Positions 8,902-17,190 of a stretch of 64,000 nucleotides of DNA are shown piece after piece. Source of the stretch: Sphingobacterium sp. lm-10 (GTDB taxonomy: Bacteria > Bacteroidota > Bacteroidia > Sphingobacteriales > Sphingobacteriaceae). Position 1 is the first letter of the stretch, and every line of letters starts with the position of its first letter. The translations under genes were made by a program, and so were the position numbers. The stretch covers positions 496,001-560,000 of the forward strand of contig NZ_JAMJWC010000002.1 in the NCBI RefSeq assembly GCF_023554555.1, written 5' to 3'. Below the pieces are notes generated by a model, which searched no databases, was not told where the DNA came from, and saw only the letters and a list, made by a program, of their open reading frames with translations.

Positions 8902-9756
8902 ATGCTAAAGAAGAAGACTTCTGTGCTGATTGTTAGTGCTGATGGTAACCCTAACAAGAAGATTCAGATACCTACATTCTTGCTGTCCTATTGGAAACAT
9001 ATTGCATTTTCCTTTGTAGCATTTGTGCTTTTGGGCGTTGTGGGGATTATCTATTTTGTAAACAATCGAAACGAGAAATTGTACGCGGATGTATACCTGG
9101 AGAAGATCGACAAACTCCGGAAGCGGAACCAGCAACTCACGTTGGACGGCACCAATAACCAGATCAATATAGATGATGTACGACGCTCTATGAATAGCTT
9201 CGATAGCACATTGAACCGAATCAATGCCAAAATGAAGAAGAGAGGTTTGAAAGCCATCGCTTTGAATAATGCCGGGGGGCCACTGGTAGAGGAGGAAGAG
9301 AATCTGGAAGAATTAGCTAAGTTTTATGTCAATATGCTGACAGACGTAGAAAATCGTCTAGATGGCGCGCCTTTTGGGCGTCCGCATCAAGGTAGAATCA
9401 CATCTCGTTTCGGATACAGACGTAATCCATTTACAGGAAGAGGGCGAGAGATGCATTCGGGCGTTGACCTAAAAGGACGTACAGGAGAAACGATAAAAAC
9501 TACTGCTAAAGGTACGGTCACATTCGCTGGATATAAAGGCGGATACGGCAACCTCGTTACCGTAAAGCATGCTAACGGATACGAAACACGATACGCTCAT
9601 TTAAGCAGAATACGTGTAAAACGCGGACAGCGCATAGATGTAGGTACTATCGTTGGCTTATTGGGCAGTACAGGTCGCAGTACAGGGCCACATTTACATT
9701 ATGAAGTGCTCCAAGCTGGGCGTACTATGAACCCAGAGAAATATTTTCAGTTCTAA
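8902..9756 (+). CDS. Membrane-anchored M23 peptidoglycan endopeptidase
   Basis: LytM/M23 zinc endopeptidase predicted to cut peptidoglycan cross-links. The 284-residue protein has a cytoplasmic N-terminus, one membrane segment (about 33-53), a polar helical linker (55-155) and the M23 domain (160-284). Zinc and catalytic residues are all visible: H185 and D189 in MHSGVD, H233 in YAHLS, and H264/H266 in GPHLHYE, so it should be active. A bactofilin gene follows 34 nt later; bactofilin and M23 peptidase genes are neighbours in many bacteria and jointly set cell shape. Confidence 0.93.
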   Translation: MLKKKTSVLIVSADGNPNKKIQIPTFLLSYWKHIAFSFVAFVLLGVVGIIYFVNNRNEKLYADVYLEKIDKLRKRNQQLTLDGTNNQINIDDVRRSMNSFDSTLNRINAKMKKRGLKAIALNNAGGPLVEEEENLEELAKFYVNMLTDVENRLDGAPFGRPHQGRITSRFGYRRNPFTGRGREMHSGVDLKGRTGETIKTTAKGTVTFAGYKGGYGNLVTVKHANGYETRYAHLSRIRVKRGQRIDVGTIVGLLGSTGRSTGPHLHYEVLQAGRTMNPEKYFQF

Positions 9757-9790
9757 CCTAACCCGTCCCTATCCTGTTCACTTGATATAT

Positions 9791-10186
9791 ATGTTCAACA
9801 CCAAGAAAGATAAGAAGCTTTATCGTCCAGATGCCTTTCAGATCAGCACGGTCATCGCAGAAGGGATATCCATTGAAGGAGACCTGATTGGTGCAGAAAG
9901 CTTGCGTATTGATGGTAAGATCAAAGGTGATATCCAGATGGGTAAAGGAGTGATCATCGGCGAGTCTGCTCGAGTTGATGGTGATGTTTCTTGCGAAACG
10001 TTAGTTGTATATGGTCACGTGGTGGGCAATGTACGTTGCCACACACTGATATTGAAGTCTGCCGGGAAGTTGTATGGCGATGTGGCTATGCAGCAATTCA
10101 CCGTTGATATGGGCGGCCAACTTATGGGTTCGGTAGAAGTTGTTTCCTCTCGGGAACCTATTTTGCTGGAAACTAAAGTAAGCTAA
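9791..10186 (+). CDS. Bactofilin family cytoskeletal protein
   Basis: A 131-residue bactofilin (polymer-forming cytoskeletal, CcmA family), built on a right-handed beta-helix with hydrophobic repeats (IEGDLIGAESLRIDGKIKGD, then VIIGESARVDGDV, VVYGHVVGNV, LYGDVAMQQF, LMGSVEV). The start at 9791 is preferred over an in-frame TTG at 9782. It follows the M23 peptidase gene, so it probably forms the scaffold that positions that enzyme, as shown for CcmA and its partners in other bacteria. Polymerisation and membrane binding are family knowledge; the pairing here is inference. Confidence 0.92.
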   Translation: MFNTKKDKKLYRPDAFQISTVIAEGISIEGDLIGAESLRIDGKIKGDIQMGKGVIIGESARVDGDVSCETLVVYGHVVGNVRCHTLILKSAGKLYGDVAMQQFTVDMGGQLMGSVEVVSSREPILLETKVS

Positions 10187-10213
10187 ATCCATGCTATCAA
10201 TCTCCAGGCTCCT

Positions 10214-10651
10214 ATGAACGAATCCACTTTCGTTATTCATACCTTACATCGCGGAAGATTTATTCAGATTCTGCTGGGATCTTTATTTGTCATCGGCATT
10301 GGCGCTTCCTATAGCAATATCGAGGAGATTCCTAAAATTATTGCGCTGCTGGTATGCTTACCCGTGCTTTTATTTTTAAGTGTGAAGTGGAGTCAGCAAC
10401 CCTCGACATGGTCTATCACAGCGGGCGTGCTGCACATTGTGAAAGGGAGCAAAGAATGGGAAATCGATCTAATGGACATTACCTATGTTCAAAATCACAT
10501 GCGTTCTGGAGGCAACTTAATTGCCATCCACCAAAAAAAGAAATTTCAACCTCTCCGTTTTTGGCGCAACAAGCTGTTTCAGTCTGTTGATGAAATGGCC
10601 GAAATGTTTCGTTATTTAGAATCAGCGGGTGTACCCGTTACATTGGCCTAA
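10214..10651 (+). CDS. Small membrane protein, two TM segments and PH-like tail
   Basis: A 145-residue protein not assigned to a named family. Two adjacent hydrophobic segments (about residues 16-31 and 40-55) form a hairpin. The rest is a soluble beta-rich domain (SITAGVLHIVKGSKEWEIDL onward), which looks like a bacterial PH-like domain of the kind often found after TM hairpins. It begins 27 nt after the bactofilin gene on the same strand and may be part of that cell-shape cluster. Confidence 0.75.
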   Translation: MNESTFVIHTLHRGRFIQILLGSLFVIGIGASYSNIEEIPKIIALLVCLPVLLFLSVKWSQQPSTWSITAGVLHIVKGSKEWEIDLMDITYVQNHMRSGGNLIAIHQKKKFQPLRFWRNKLFQSVDEMAEMFRYLESAGVPVTLA

Positions 10652-10727
10652 ATTCTGGTAGGAGCTAAAAGCTTCCGTATCGCATATTTTTTACGAAGGT
10701 TCCTCAGCAATAGTTTCTTTTGTTTTG

Positions 10728-10735
10728 TATGTTTG
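10728..10735 (+). promoter_or_regulatory. Candidate -7 box abutting the M1 peptidase start
   Basis: TATGTTTG fits TAnnTTTG and ends 6 nt before the ATG at 10742, which would give a leaderless transcript. No good -33 element is visible. Confidence 0.42.
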
Positions 10736-10741
10736 GCTACT

Positions 10742-12607
10742 ATGAAACGACTTTATACTTTTCTTTCCCTAAGCCTTTCTTTTTTCATGCTCCAAGCACA
10801 AGCGCAACGAAAGGGCTATTGGCAGCAGAAGGTGGACTATACTATGCATATTGATGTAAATGAAAACACGTATCAGTATGCTGGCGACATGAAATTACTG
10901 TATGCCAACAATTCTGGTAAAGAACTACACAAAGTGTATTTCCACTTGTATTTCAATGCCTTTCAGCCAGGCAGTATGATGGATTATCGTTTGCAAACTA
11001 TTCCAGATCCAGACAAGAGAATGATGATAAAGCCAAACAATGCTGATACCCCACAAAGCCGCATCGCATTGCTTCAACCCAATGAGATTGGCTACCAGAA
11101 AATAAAATCTTTAACCTTTAATGGGGTGCCTGCTACGTACTCGGTAAGCGGCACTATTCTTACCGTGGAATTGCCAGCGGCATTGCAGGATGGTGCGGTG
11201 GGCGAATTCAACATGACCTGGGACGCGCAGGTGCCAGAGCAGATTCGTCGTAGTGGTCGTAACTCTAAAGAAGGTGTGGCGCTGTCGATGACACAATGGT
11301 ATCCTAAGATGGCGCACTTCGACGATTATGGATGGCATTTGGATGAGTATGTAGCAAGGGAGTTTATAGCACCTTTTGGAGATTTTGATGTCACGATTCA
11401 CTTGAATAAGGATTACGTAATAGGTGGATCAGGCAAATTGCAAAACCCGAAACAAGTAAAAGGCTATGACCCCTCTGCCAAGCCTAAGGCCGATAAAAAC
11501 AATAAAGTCGCTTGGCATTTCAAGGCAAATCAGATTCATGATTTTGCCTGGGCGGCAGATCCCAAAATGGTGGTCGATTCTGCTCAAACGAAGGGAGGCG
11601 TGATGGTTTACACCGTTTTCTTACCGACCAATAGCGACGTCATTAAAAACTGGAAAACAGCACTCAATTTGTCTACCGAGTTTTTTGATTTTGCTTCTGC
11701 AAAATTTGGTGCTTATCCATGGCCTACCTACAGCATCGTGCAAGGGGGCGATGGTGGAATGGAGTATGGTACAGCGACGCTGGTTACAGGTGGGCGTAAT
11801 TTAGCAGGGTTGGTGGGAGTGATTTTCCATGAAGCGGCACATTCCTGGTACCAGCATTTATTTGGTATCAATGAAACAGTGGATGAATGGTTTGACGAAG
11901 GCTTTACCAGCTATGTACAAGATCTAGCTTTTCAGGAGTTGTTTGACAAGAAAGGAGCTGTGGAAACCAATCCAATGATCGGTTCTTACCGGGCTTATTA
12001 CAAGCTGGCACTTTCGGGCAAAGAAGAACCGATGAGTTTGTTAGCCGACTATTATAAAACCAACTACGCGTATACACAGGCGTCATACACCAAGGGCGCT
12101 GTGCTGGCAGAGCAACTGGGTTACATCATTGGCAAAGAAAACTTGGAGAAAACCTTCTTAGCCTTTTATGAGCGCTGGAAGTTCAAGCACCCCACCCCTC
12201 AAGATTTTAAACGCGTGGCAGAAGAGGTTTCAGGAATCAATCTGAAATGGTATTTCAACCTCTTTATTAACACCACACGCACGATTGATTATGGTATAGA
12301 AGACGTGTCGGATGAGCAAATTGTATTGCGCAATAAATCGGATATCGCCATGCCGCTCGATGTGCTGGTAGCGTATGAAGATGGCAGCCAGGAATTGTTT
12401 TATATCCCGCTTCGCGAGATGCGTGGGCAAAAGCCTGCTGAAGGGTTTGCGATGTACAGCAATGTAAAACGTACGGTATTGGAAGATTGGTTCTGGACGA
12501 AACCAACTTACAACATCAAACTATCTAAAAAGCCGAAGAAAGTGGTGATAGATCCTACTCAGCGCTTGGCGGATGTGGAATCTAGTGATAATACGCTGAC
12601 GCGATAA
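10742..12607 (+). CDS. Secreted M1 family metallopeptidase
   Basis: Zinc aminopeptidase of the M1 (gluzincin) family, 621 residues. A signal peptide (LSLSLSFFMLQAQAQ, cleavage near residue 22) sends it to the periplasm or surface. The zinc motif HEAAH (363-367) is followed after exactly 18 residues by the third ligand E386 in DEGFTSY, as required by the family. The exopeptidase motif usually written GxMEN reads GGMEY near residue 343, so the last residue is altered. The start at 10742 is preferred to the TTG at 10733, which is part of the promoter box. A strong terminator follows. Confidence 0.94.
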   Translation: MKRLYTFLSLSLSFFMLQAQAQRKGYWQQKVDYTMHIDVNENTYQYAGDMKLLYANNSGKELHKVYFHLYFNAFQPGSMMDYRLQTIPDPDKRMMIKPNNADTPQSRIALLQPNEIGYQKIKSLTFNGVPATYSVSGTILTVELPAALQDGAVGEFNMTWDAQVPEQIRRSGRNSKEGVALSMTQWYPKMAHFDDYGWHLDEYVAREFIAPFGDFDVTIHLNKDYVIGGSGKLQNPKQVKGYDPSAKPKADKNNKVAWHFKANQIHDFAWAADPKMVVDSAQTKGGVMVYTVFLPTNSDVIKNWKTALNLSTEFFDFASAKFGAYPWPTYSIVQGGDGGMEYGTATLVTGGRNLAGLVGVIFHEAAHSWYQHLFGINETVDEWFDEGFTSYVQDLAFQELFDKKGAVETNPMIGSYRAYYKLALSGKEEPMSLLADYYKTNYAYTQASYTKGAVLAEQLGYIIGKENLEKTFLAFYERWKFKHPTPQDFKRVAEEVSGINLKWYFNLFINTTRTIDYGIEDVSDEQIVLRNKSDIAMPLDVLVAYEDGSQELFYIPLREMRGQKPAEGFAMYSNVKRTVLEDWFWTKPTYNIKLSKKPKKVVIDPTQRLADVESSDNTLTR

Positions 12608-12650
12608 CAAACAAAAAGGCCAACTCAGAATGAGTTGGCCTTTTTGTTTG
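12608..12650. terminator. Bidirectional terminator between M1 and M3 peptidase genes
   Basis: A perfect 20-bp stem (12608-12627 with 12631-12650) and a 3-nt loop. The GC-rich top GGCCAACTCA is followed by T-rich flanks on both strands, serving the two convergent genes. Confidence 0.93.
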
Positions 12651-12665
12651 CTGAGGAAAGACGGG

Positions 12666-14783
12666 TTAGTTCAAGCCTCTTTTTTCCATTAAGTGTATCG
12701 GATTTGGATTAGCACCGCGGAAGGTACGGTACATTTCTGCCGGATTACCTGTTCCACCGCGCTCCAAGATATTGCGACGAAATGAACTTGCCGTAGATTG
12801 ATCGTATAAGCCCTTTTCCTTGAACGCTGCAAATGCATCGGAATCCAATACCTCCGACCAGATGTAACTGTAGTATCCTGAAGAATATCCTCCAGAAAAT
12901 ATATGTTGGAAGTTTGTCGTTCTATAACGAGGGATAATGGCATCAATCAACCCAACTTTGCGCATAGCTGCATCTTCAAAAGCGATGGCATCTGTATTGA
13001 TCGGAGAGGTAGCTGCATGGTAATTCATGTCCAGCAATGATGCTGCTAAGTACTCCACAGTTGCAAAACCTTGATCGAATGTTCCTGCTTTCTGCATTTT
13101 CTCAATTAACTCATCAGGAATAGCTTCACCTGTCTCATAGTGTTTTGCATACGATTTCATCACGGCTGGATCAGCGGCCCAGTTTTCCATGATTTGAGAA
13201 GGTAATTCTACGAAATCGCGTGGTACCGAAGTGCCGGATAGACTTTTGTATTTAACGTTAGATAATAAGCCATGCAATGCGTGACCAAACTCGTGAAACA
13301 AGGTGCTGGCTTCATCAAATGTAAGCAATGCTGGCTTGTCGCCAACGGGTTTAGTAAAGTTGCAGACAATAGAAACGACCGGAGCAACACGCTTCCCGTC
13401 TTTGCTGTACTGAGAGCGGTAAGATGTCATCCATGCGCCAGAGCGTTTAGAATCACGTGGAAAAAAATCAGCGTATAGAATTCCGAGGTGGGAGCCATCT
13501 TTGTCTTTTACTTCATATACTTCCACTTCCTGATGGTATACCGGAACATTATTTAAGGCTACGAAACTCAATCCCCACAACTTAGCCGCAGTTTGGAAAG
13601 CACCCTCGCGTACTTCTGCTAATCCGAAATAGGGTCTGATTTCTTCTTCATTTAATGCAAAACGCTTCATGCGTACTTTTTCTGCATAATAACGCCAGTC
13701 GTAAGGAGCCACCTGAAAGGTGTCGCCTGCCAACTTAATCTCTTGTTGCAAATCGGCTTCCTCCACTTTTGCTTTGGCCAAAGCCGGGCCCCAAAGTTTA
13801 TTTAATAAGTTTAGAACATTGTCTGGGTTTTCTGCCATAGACTCCTCCAATACATAAGCAGCATGGGAAGGATAACCCAAAAGTTTTGCTTTTTCTAATC
13901 GTAAGTTGGCAATTTCAATCGCATTTTTTTTGTTGTCAAAATCGCCACCATTGTTGCCACGCATCTGATAGGCATTCCAGATTTCTTTACGAAGCTCACG
14001 ATTATCAGCATATTGAAGAAAAGGCATTACCGATGGGTTCGATAAGGTAAATACCCACTTTCCTTCTTTACCCTTTTGCTTGGCAGTAGCCGCTGCTGCA
14101 GCGCGCACGCCCTCAGGTAAACCAGACAGGTCTTTCTCATCCTCGATTACCAGTTCGTATGTTTTCGCTTCTGCAGGCAAGTTTTCGCCAAATGAGTTAG
14201 TTAGTGTAGACAGTTTTGAATTGATTCCCTTCAGTTTTTCTTTACTTTCTTCAGGAAGGTTGGCTCCCGAACGAACAAATCCCTTGTAGGTTTCTTCCAA
14301 TAGTTTGATGTCTTCTTTATCCAAACCCAAATGATCCTTATGATCGTATACCGCTTTTACGCGAGCAAATAGTTTTGCGTTTAATTGGATCTCATCTCTG
14401 TGTGCAGAAAGCACCGGAGCCATGTCAGCTGCTATAGCTTGTAGAGAATCTGTTTTGTTCGCAGAGTTCAGGTTGCCAAATATCACCGATACCTGGCTCA
14501 ACATAGATCCCGCATTTTCCAAGGCAACAATAGTATTTTGAAAGGTAGGGTCTTCCTCATTGTTAAGAATAGAGTCTATCTCTGTGTTGTGAAGTTTTAT
14601 CGCTTCATCATAAGCCGGACGAAAATGTTCGTCTTTGATTTTATCAAACGGCGGGACATTAAAAGGAGTGTCAAAGTATCCTAACAAAGGGTTGTCCGTA
14701 GAGTCATTTCGGTTAGACTCTCCACAACCTACTACAATAGATGTTACCACCATGCAGATAGGAAGTAATCGCTTTTTAATCAT
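12666..14783 (-). CDS. dcp: M3 family peptidyl-dipeptidase, lipoprotein
   Basis: Zinc metallopeptidase of the M3 (thimet oligopeptidase/Dcp) family, 705 residues, which trims oligopeptides. The start at 14783 (MIKKRLLPICMVVTSIVVGC) gives a lipoprotein signal with lipidated Cys20; a 12-codon upstream extension would spoil it. The zinc motif HEFGH lies at 497-501. The protein is helical throughout and ends FRGANPNPIHLMEKRGL, characteristic of Bacteroidota Dcp-type enzymes. Being envelope-anchored, it probably degrades peptides in the periplasm or at the surface. The name dcp is by family similarity. Confidence 0.93.
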   Translation of the reverse strand: MIKKRLLPICMVVTSIVVGCGESNRNDSTDNPLLGYFDTPFNVPPFDKIKDEHFRPAYDEAIKLHNTEIDSILNNEEDPTFQNTIVALENAGSMLSQVSVIFGNLNSANKTDSLQAIAADMAPVLSAHRDEIQLNAKLFARVKAVYDHKDHLGLDKEDIKLLEETYKGFVRSGANLPEESKEKLKGINSKLSTLTNSFGENLPAEAKTYELVIEDEKDLSGLPEGVRAAAAATAKQKGKEGKWVFTLSNPSVMPFLQYADNRELRKEIWNAYQMRGNNGGDFDNKKNAIEIANLRLEKAKLLGYPSHAAYVLEESMAENPDNVLNLLNKLWGPALAKAKVEEADLQQEIKLAGDTFQVAPYDWRYYAEKVRMKRFALNEEEIRPYFGLAEVREGAFQTAAKLWGLSFVALNNVPVYHQEVEVYEVKDKDGSHLGILYADFFPRDSKRSGAWMTSYRSQYSKDGKRVAPVVSIVCNFTKPVGDKPALLTFDEASTLFHEFGHALHGLLSNVKYKSLSGTSVPRDFVELPSQIMENWAADPAVMKSYAKHYETGEAIPDELIEKMQKAGTFDQGFATVEYLAASLLDMNYHAATSPINTDAIAFEDAAMRKVGLIDAIIPRYRTTNFQHIFSGGYSSGYYSYIWSEVLDSDAFAAFKEKGLYDQSTASSFRRNILERGGTGNPAEMYRTFRGANPNPIHLMEKRGLN

Positions 14784-14816
14784 GTAACGTATGTTTAGTT
14801 GTCGAAATTTTACGTA

Positions 14817-14824
14817 CAAATGTA
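14817..14824 (-). promoter_or_regulatory. Candidate -7 box upstream of dcp
   Basis: Minus-strand TACATTTG fits TAnnTTTG, 33 nt before the dcp ATG. Confidence 0.4.
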
Positions 14825-14892
14825 GGTATTAATTTCAACTGTATCACGCACGATGACTAACGTGATGAATGGTGTGGTGGACACACTATAAA

Positions 14893-15216
14893 CTACAACT
14901 TTCCTACCATCTGATAGACTTCCATCATATAACTGGCTTCTTCGAGAGATAGGATGAAATTCGCCCAATCAGAGAAGGTGAATGTTAATGCCAGCTCAGG
15001 GAGTGGTGTTGGCAGCATCATGCGCACGACGCCATCTGGACAGGTAAAGAATTTTTCTCTTCCCTTATAATCGTATACGCTTTGCACAAAGCTTTGGAAA
15101 TGTCCAGCATCAAAGGACAATAAAGACGAATCCTGCCAAATGTAATGTGCTTTGCATTGATCGCAATAAGTGATGGATGTTTGCCCGTTGGCGCTGAGCA
15201 ATCTGGATTGACACAT
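14893..15216 (-). CDS. Small conserved protein with N-terminal CxxC (DUF6686-like)
   Basis: A 107-residue cytosolic protein of unknown function that I associate with the Bacteroidota DUF6686 group, from memory only. An N-terminal cysteine pattern (C2, then CDQC at 18-21, later C59) suggests a small zinc site. The rest is mixed alpha/beta with no catalytic motif I recognise. It has the best-formed promoter in the window just upstream, overlapped by an A/T-rich palindrome, so it is probably its own regulated transcription unit. Confidence 0.72.
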   Translation of the reverse strand: MCQSRLLSANGQTSITYCDQCKAHYIWQDSSLLSFDAGHFQSFVQSVYDYKGREKFFTCPDGVVRMMLPTPLPELALTFTFSDWANFILSLEEASYMMEVYQMVGKL

Positions 15217-15217
15217 A

Positions 15218-15250
15218 TTATTTATATTTATTTAGATCAAATATAAATAA
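15218..15250. promoter_or_regulatory. A/T-rich palindrome across promoter and leader
   Basis: Perfect 12-bp arms TTATTTATATTT (15218-15229) and AAATATAAATAA (15239-15250) around a 9-nt spacer. One arm contains most of the -7 box of the minus-strand gene and the other reaches 1 nt from its ATG. It could be an operator or a leader hairpin hiding the start codon. Confidence 0.55.
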
Positions 15251-15268
15251 GAATATTGCTTTGTCAAA
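15238..15268 (-). promoter_or_regulatory. Consensus Bacteroidota promoter for the 107-residue protein gene
   Basis: On the minus strand, TTTG (15268-15265), a 19-nt spacer and TATATTTG (15245-15238) match both boxes and the spacing of the Bacteroidota housekeeping promoter. The box ends 21 nt before the ATG at 15216. The -33 box lies inside the left copy of the 48-bp repeat. Confidence 0.68.
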
Positions 15269-15311
15269 ATATTTTCCACCAAGGTTTGGTAATACCTACA
15301 TACCAGGTGCC
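15264..15311. repeat. Left 48-bp direct repeat (relic of Rieske gene 3' end)
   Basis: Matches 16778-16825 at 47 of 48 positions. Read on the minus strand it encodes the last 15 residues (GTWYVGITKPWWKIF) and the stop codon of the Rieske protein; the one difference is synonymous. Similarity stops abruptly at 15312. Confidence 0.95.
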
Positions 15312-16777
15312 GAATACTCCGTCTAAATATTTTATTAGCAGTTAATTTTATCCCAAAAAATATAAAATACTTGATTTTGGAAATTTTCGCTAAAGTTATT
15401 ATCAGCATAGTTGGAGTGATGCTTTAATAGTCAGTTTTTTTTTCAACCTTTGAACATTGATATTCGTAACTGGCCATGAAAATTACAATTCTGACTCCTG
15501 ATATCCCATATCCTTTACACATGGGGGGCAATGTTGCTCAATTTGCTTTCTCAGATTATTTGAGGCATAAAATATCTATTACCTATATTTTCGAAATTTT
15601 TAATCAAGATGACGAGAAATCTGCGAATGAATTACAAGAGCTATGGGATAATGTAAAGATTATTAGAGTGTATAATGATCAATATCATCTTTCGAAACCA
15701 CTGACAATTCTGGAGAGAATTTTTCGAAAAATTAGTGTGGTAGCGAGTCGTTTAAGTGGTGCAAGGATGTACGAAAGTCTGCCAGGTAAATCCAACCCCA
15801 TTTTTAGCAATGCTTTATGGTACGTAAAACCCTTTTCTGAAGGTTTTATAACTGCTATTTTAGAACACATTTCGGTAGATAGCCCTGATCTAATTCAGGT
15901 TGAGCACTCTAGAGGATTATGCCTTGCTGATTTGGAGACGGGCGATATCCCAAAAGTATTTATTCACCATGAAGTTCAATTTGGGATGTTAGAGTCGTTA
16001 GGAAAATATGATGCTATAAATGTTTTCTCAAGGTACACGATAGACCTTACGAAGAATATTGAGTGCAATCTTTTACGGAAATTTCACTCTATTTTAACGT
16101 TTAGTGAAAATGACAAACAGAAATTGATAGCTGAAGGGTTGGAGAATGTAGAATCGATACCTTTTCCCATCCTTTCTAGTGAATTTGGGAGGAAAAAGAA
16201 ATGTATAAACATTGACAAATTATTATTTGTTGGTGGAGATTGGCATTACCCGAATTATGATGCAGTATCTTGGTATGCTTCAGAATTAGGAGAAGATATT
16301 TATAATAATTTTGGCTTAAAACTTCATGTCGTAGGTCGGTGGAGAAAGCAAAATATCGACTATCTTAAAAGTGACTTTGTGATTTTTGAAGGGTTCGTAA
16401 AAGATCTCAATGAGTTTGGAATCCATGCTATTCATATTCTTCCTATACGTATGGGGGGAGGTATACGAACAAAACTTCTAAGTGCGATTGCAAACTTCCA
16501 GCCAATTATAACGACTGTAATAGGAGCAGATGGTATAAGCGTAGAAGATGGGAAACATGTTTACTTTGCGGATTCTAAAATTCAATTCATTGATGCAATT
16601 TCAAAAATTTTGAAAGATCAAACGCAGTCATTAACTATGTGCAACAATGCATTCGAATTTTTGCGTGAGACATTTGATCAAGAAAAATTAGCCAATAGAA
16701 GGCTGCAGTTGTATAAGAAGCTACTATTTACAAAAGAATAATTGCCAAGACAATACTTTTGTTGTTAGATCATTTCA
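15312..16777. mobile_element. Putative 1.5-kb genomic islet carrying one glycosyltransferase gene
   Basis: The DNA between the two 48-bp repeats is visibly richer in A and T than its surroundings and carries a single gene. The duplicated gene end on its far side is what remains when an element inserts at the 3' end of a gene and restores it. No integrase, transposase or terminal inverted repeats are present, so the mechanism is unknown; homologous exchange is an alternative. Boundaries are set by the repeats. Confidence 0.55.
15476..16741 (+). CDS. Glycosyltransferase, GT4-like
   Basis: A 421-residue cytosolic glycosyltransferase of the GT-B fold. The N-terminal domain begins MKITILTPDIPYPLHMGGN with the usual glycine-rich acceptor loop. 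The C-terminal donor-binding domain starts near residue 240 (LLFVGGDWHYPNYDA) and includes the segment ILPIRMGGGIRTKLLSAIA, typical of GT4 enzymes that bind nucleotide sugars. The substrate is not predictable. It stands alone, with no other polysaccharide genes nearby, and its A/T-rich codon use differs from its neighbours. Together with the flanking repeats this suggests recent acquisition. Confidence 0.85.
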   Translation: MKITILTPDIPYPLHMGGNVAQFAFSDYLRHKISITYIFEIFNQDDEKSANELQELWDNVKIIRVYNDQYHLSKPLTILERIFRKISVVASRLSGARMYESLPGKSNPIFSNALWYVKPFSEGFITAILEHISVDSPDLIQVEHSRGLCLADLETGDIPKVFIHHEVQFGMLESLGKYDAINVFSRYTIDLTKNIECNLLRKFHSILTFSENDKQKLIAEGLENVESIPFPILSSEFGRKKKCINIDKLLFVGGDWHYPNYDAVSWYASELGEDIYNNFGLKLHVVGRWRKQNIDYLKSDFVIFEGFVKDLNEFGIHAIHILPIRMGGGIRTKLLSAIANFQPIITTVIGADGISVEDGKHVYFADSKIQFIDAISKILKDQTQSLTMCNNAFEFLRETFDQEKLANRRLQLYKKLLFTKE

Positions 16778-16825
16778 TCAAAATATTTTCCACCAAGGTT
16801 TGGTAATGCCTACATACCAGGTGCC
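16778..16825. repeat. Right 48-bp direct repeat (3' end of intact Rieske gene)
   Basis: This copy forms the last 16 codons, including the stop, of the intact Rieske gene. It differs from 15264-15311 at one position (G here, A in the left copy). Confidence 0.95.
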
Positions 16826-17095
16826 ATTTTCTTCCTTTACAGGATAGGTGTTGATGTAGTTTCCTTGCCCTGGATTTCCTCGTCCCGTCTGGATGTCAAA
16901 CCCATGGCGGTGAAACGGACAAATCAATTTGCCGCCTTCGCACCAGCCTTGAGATAGGTCAGCACCGGCATGAGGGCATTTGGCACTAGTAATATGGGGT
17001 GTACCCGATTGGTAGATAATACAAAGTTTCTTGCCATCTACCTGTATCTCTGATACACCTTCTTTTTTTGGGAGTTTAAATTCGTGCCATATCAT
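16778..17095 (-). CDS. Rieske [2Fe-2S] ferredoxin-like protein
   Basis: Small soluble electron carrier of the Rieske type, 105 residues. The cluster ligands are C40 and H42 (CPHAG) and C59 and H62 (CPFHRHGF), with 16 residues between the motifs. The start at 17095 (MIWHEFKLPK) is preferred; an in-frame ATG at 17122 adds nine residues of no family likeness. There is no signal peptide or oxygenase domain, so it is a ferredoxin component whose partner is unknown. Its last 48 bp are duplicated beyond the neighbouring glycosyltransferase gene. Confidence 0.9.
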   Translation of the reverse strand: MIWHEFKLPKKEGVSEIQVDGKKLCIIYQSGTPHITSAKCPHAGADLSQGWCEGGKLICPFHRHGFDIQTGRGNPGQGNYINTYPVKEENGTWYVGITKPWWKIF

Positions 17096-17176
17096 ATATA
17101 AAGATGAACAAATTGTAGGCATAATCGTTGCATATAAATGCAGATTGGCACAGAGTTAGATCTCGCATCTATTGAT

Positions 17177-17184
17177 TATCTTTG
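17177..17184 (+). promoter_or_regulatory. Candidate -7 box abutting ispH start
   Basis: TATCTTTG fits TAnnTTTG and ends 6 nt before the ispH ATG at 17191, so the transcript would be leaderless or nearly so. Confidence 0.45.
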
Positions 17185-17190
17185 TATACT

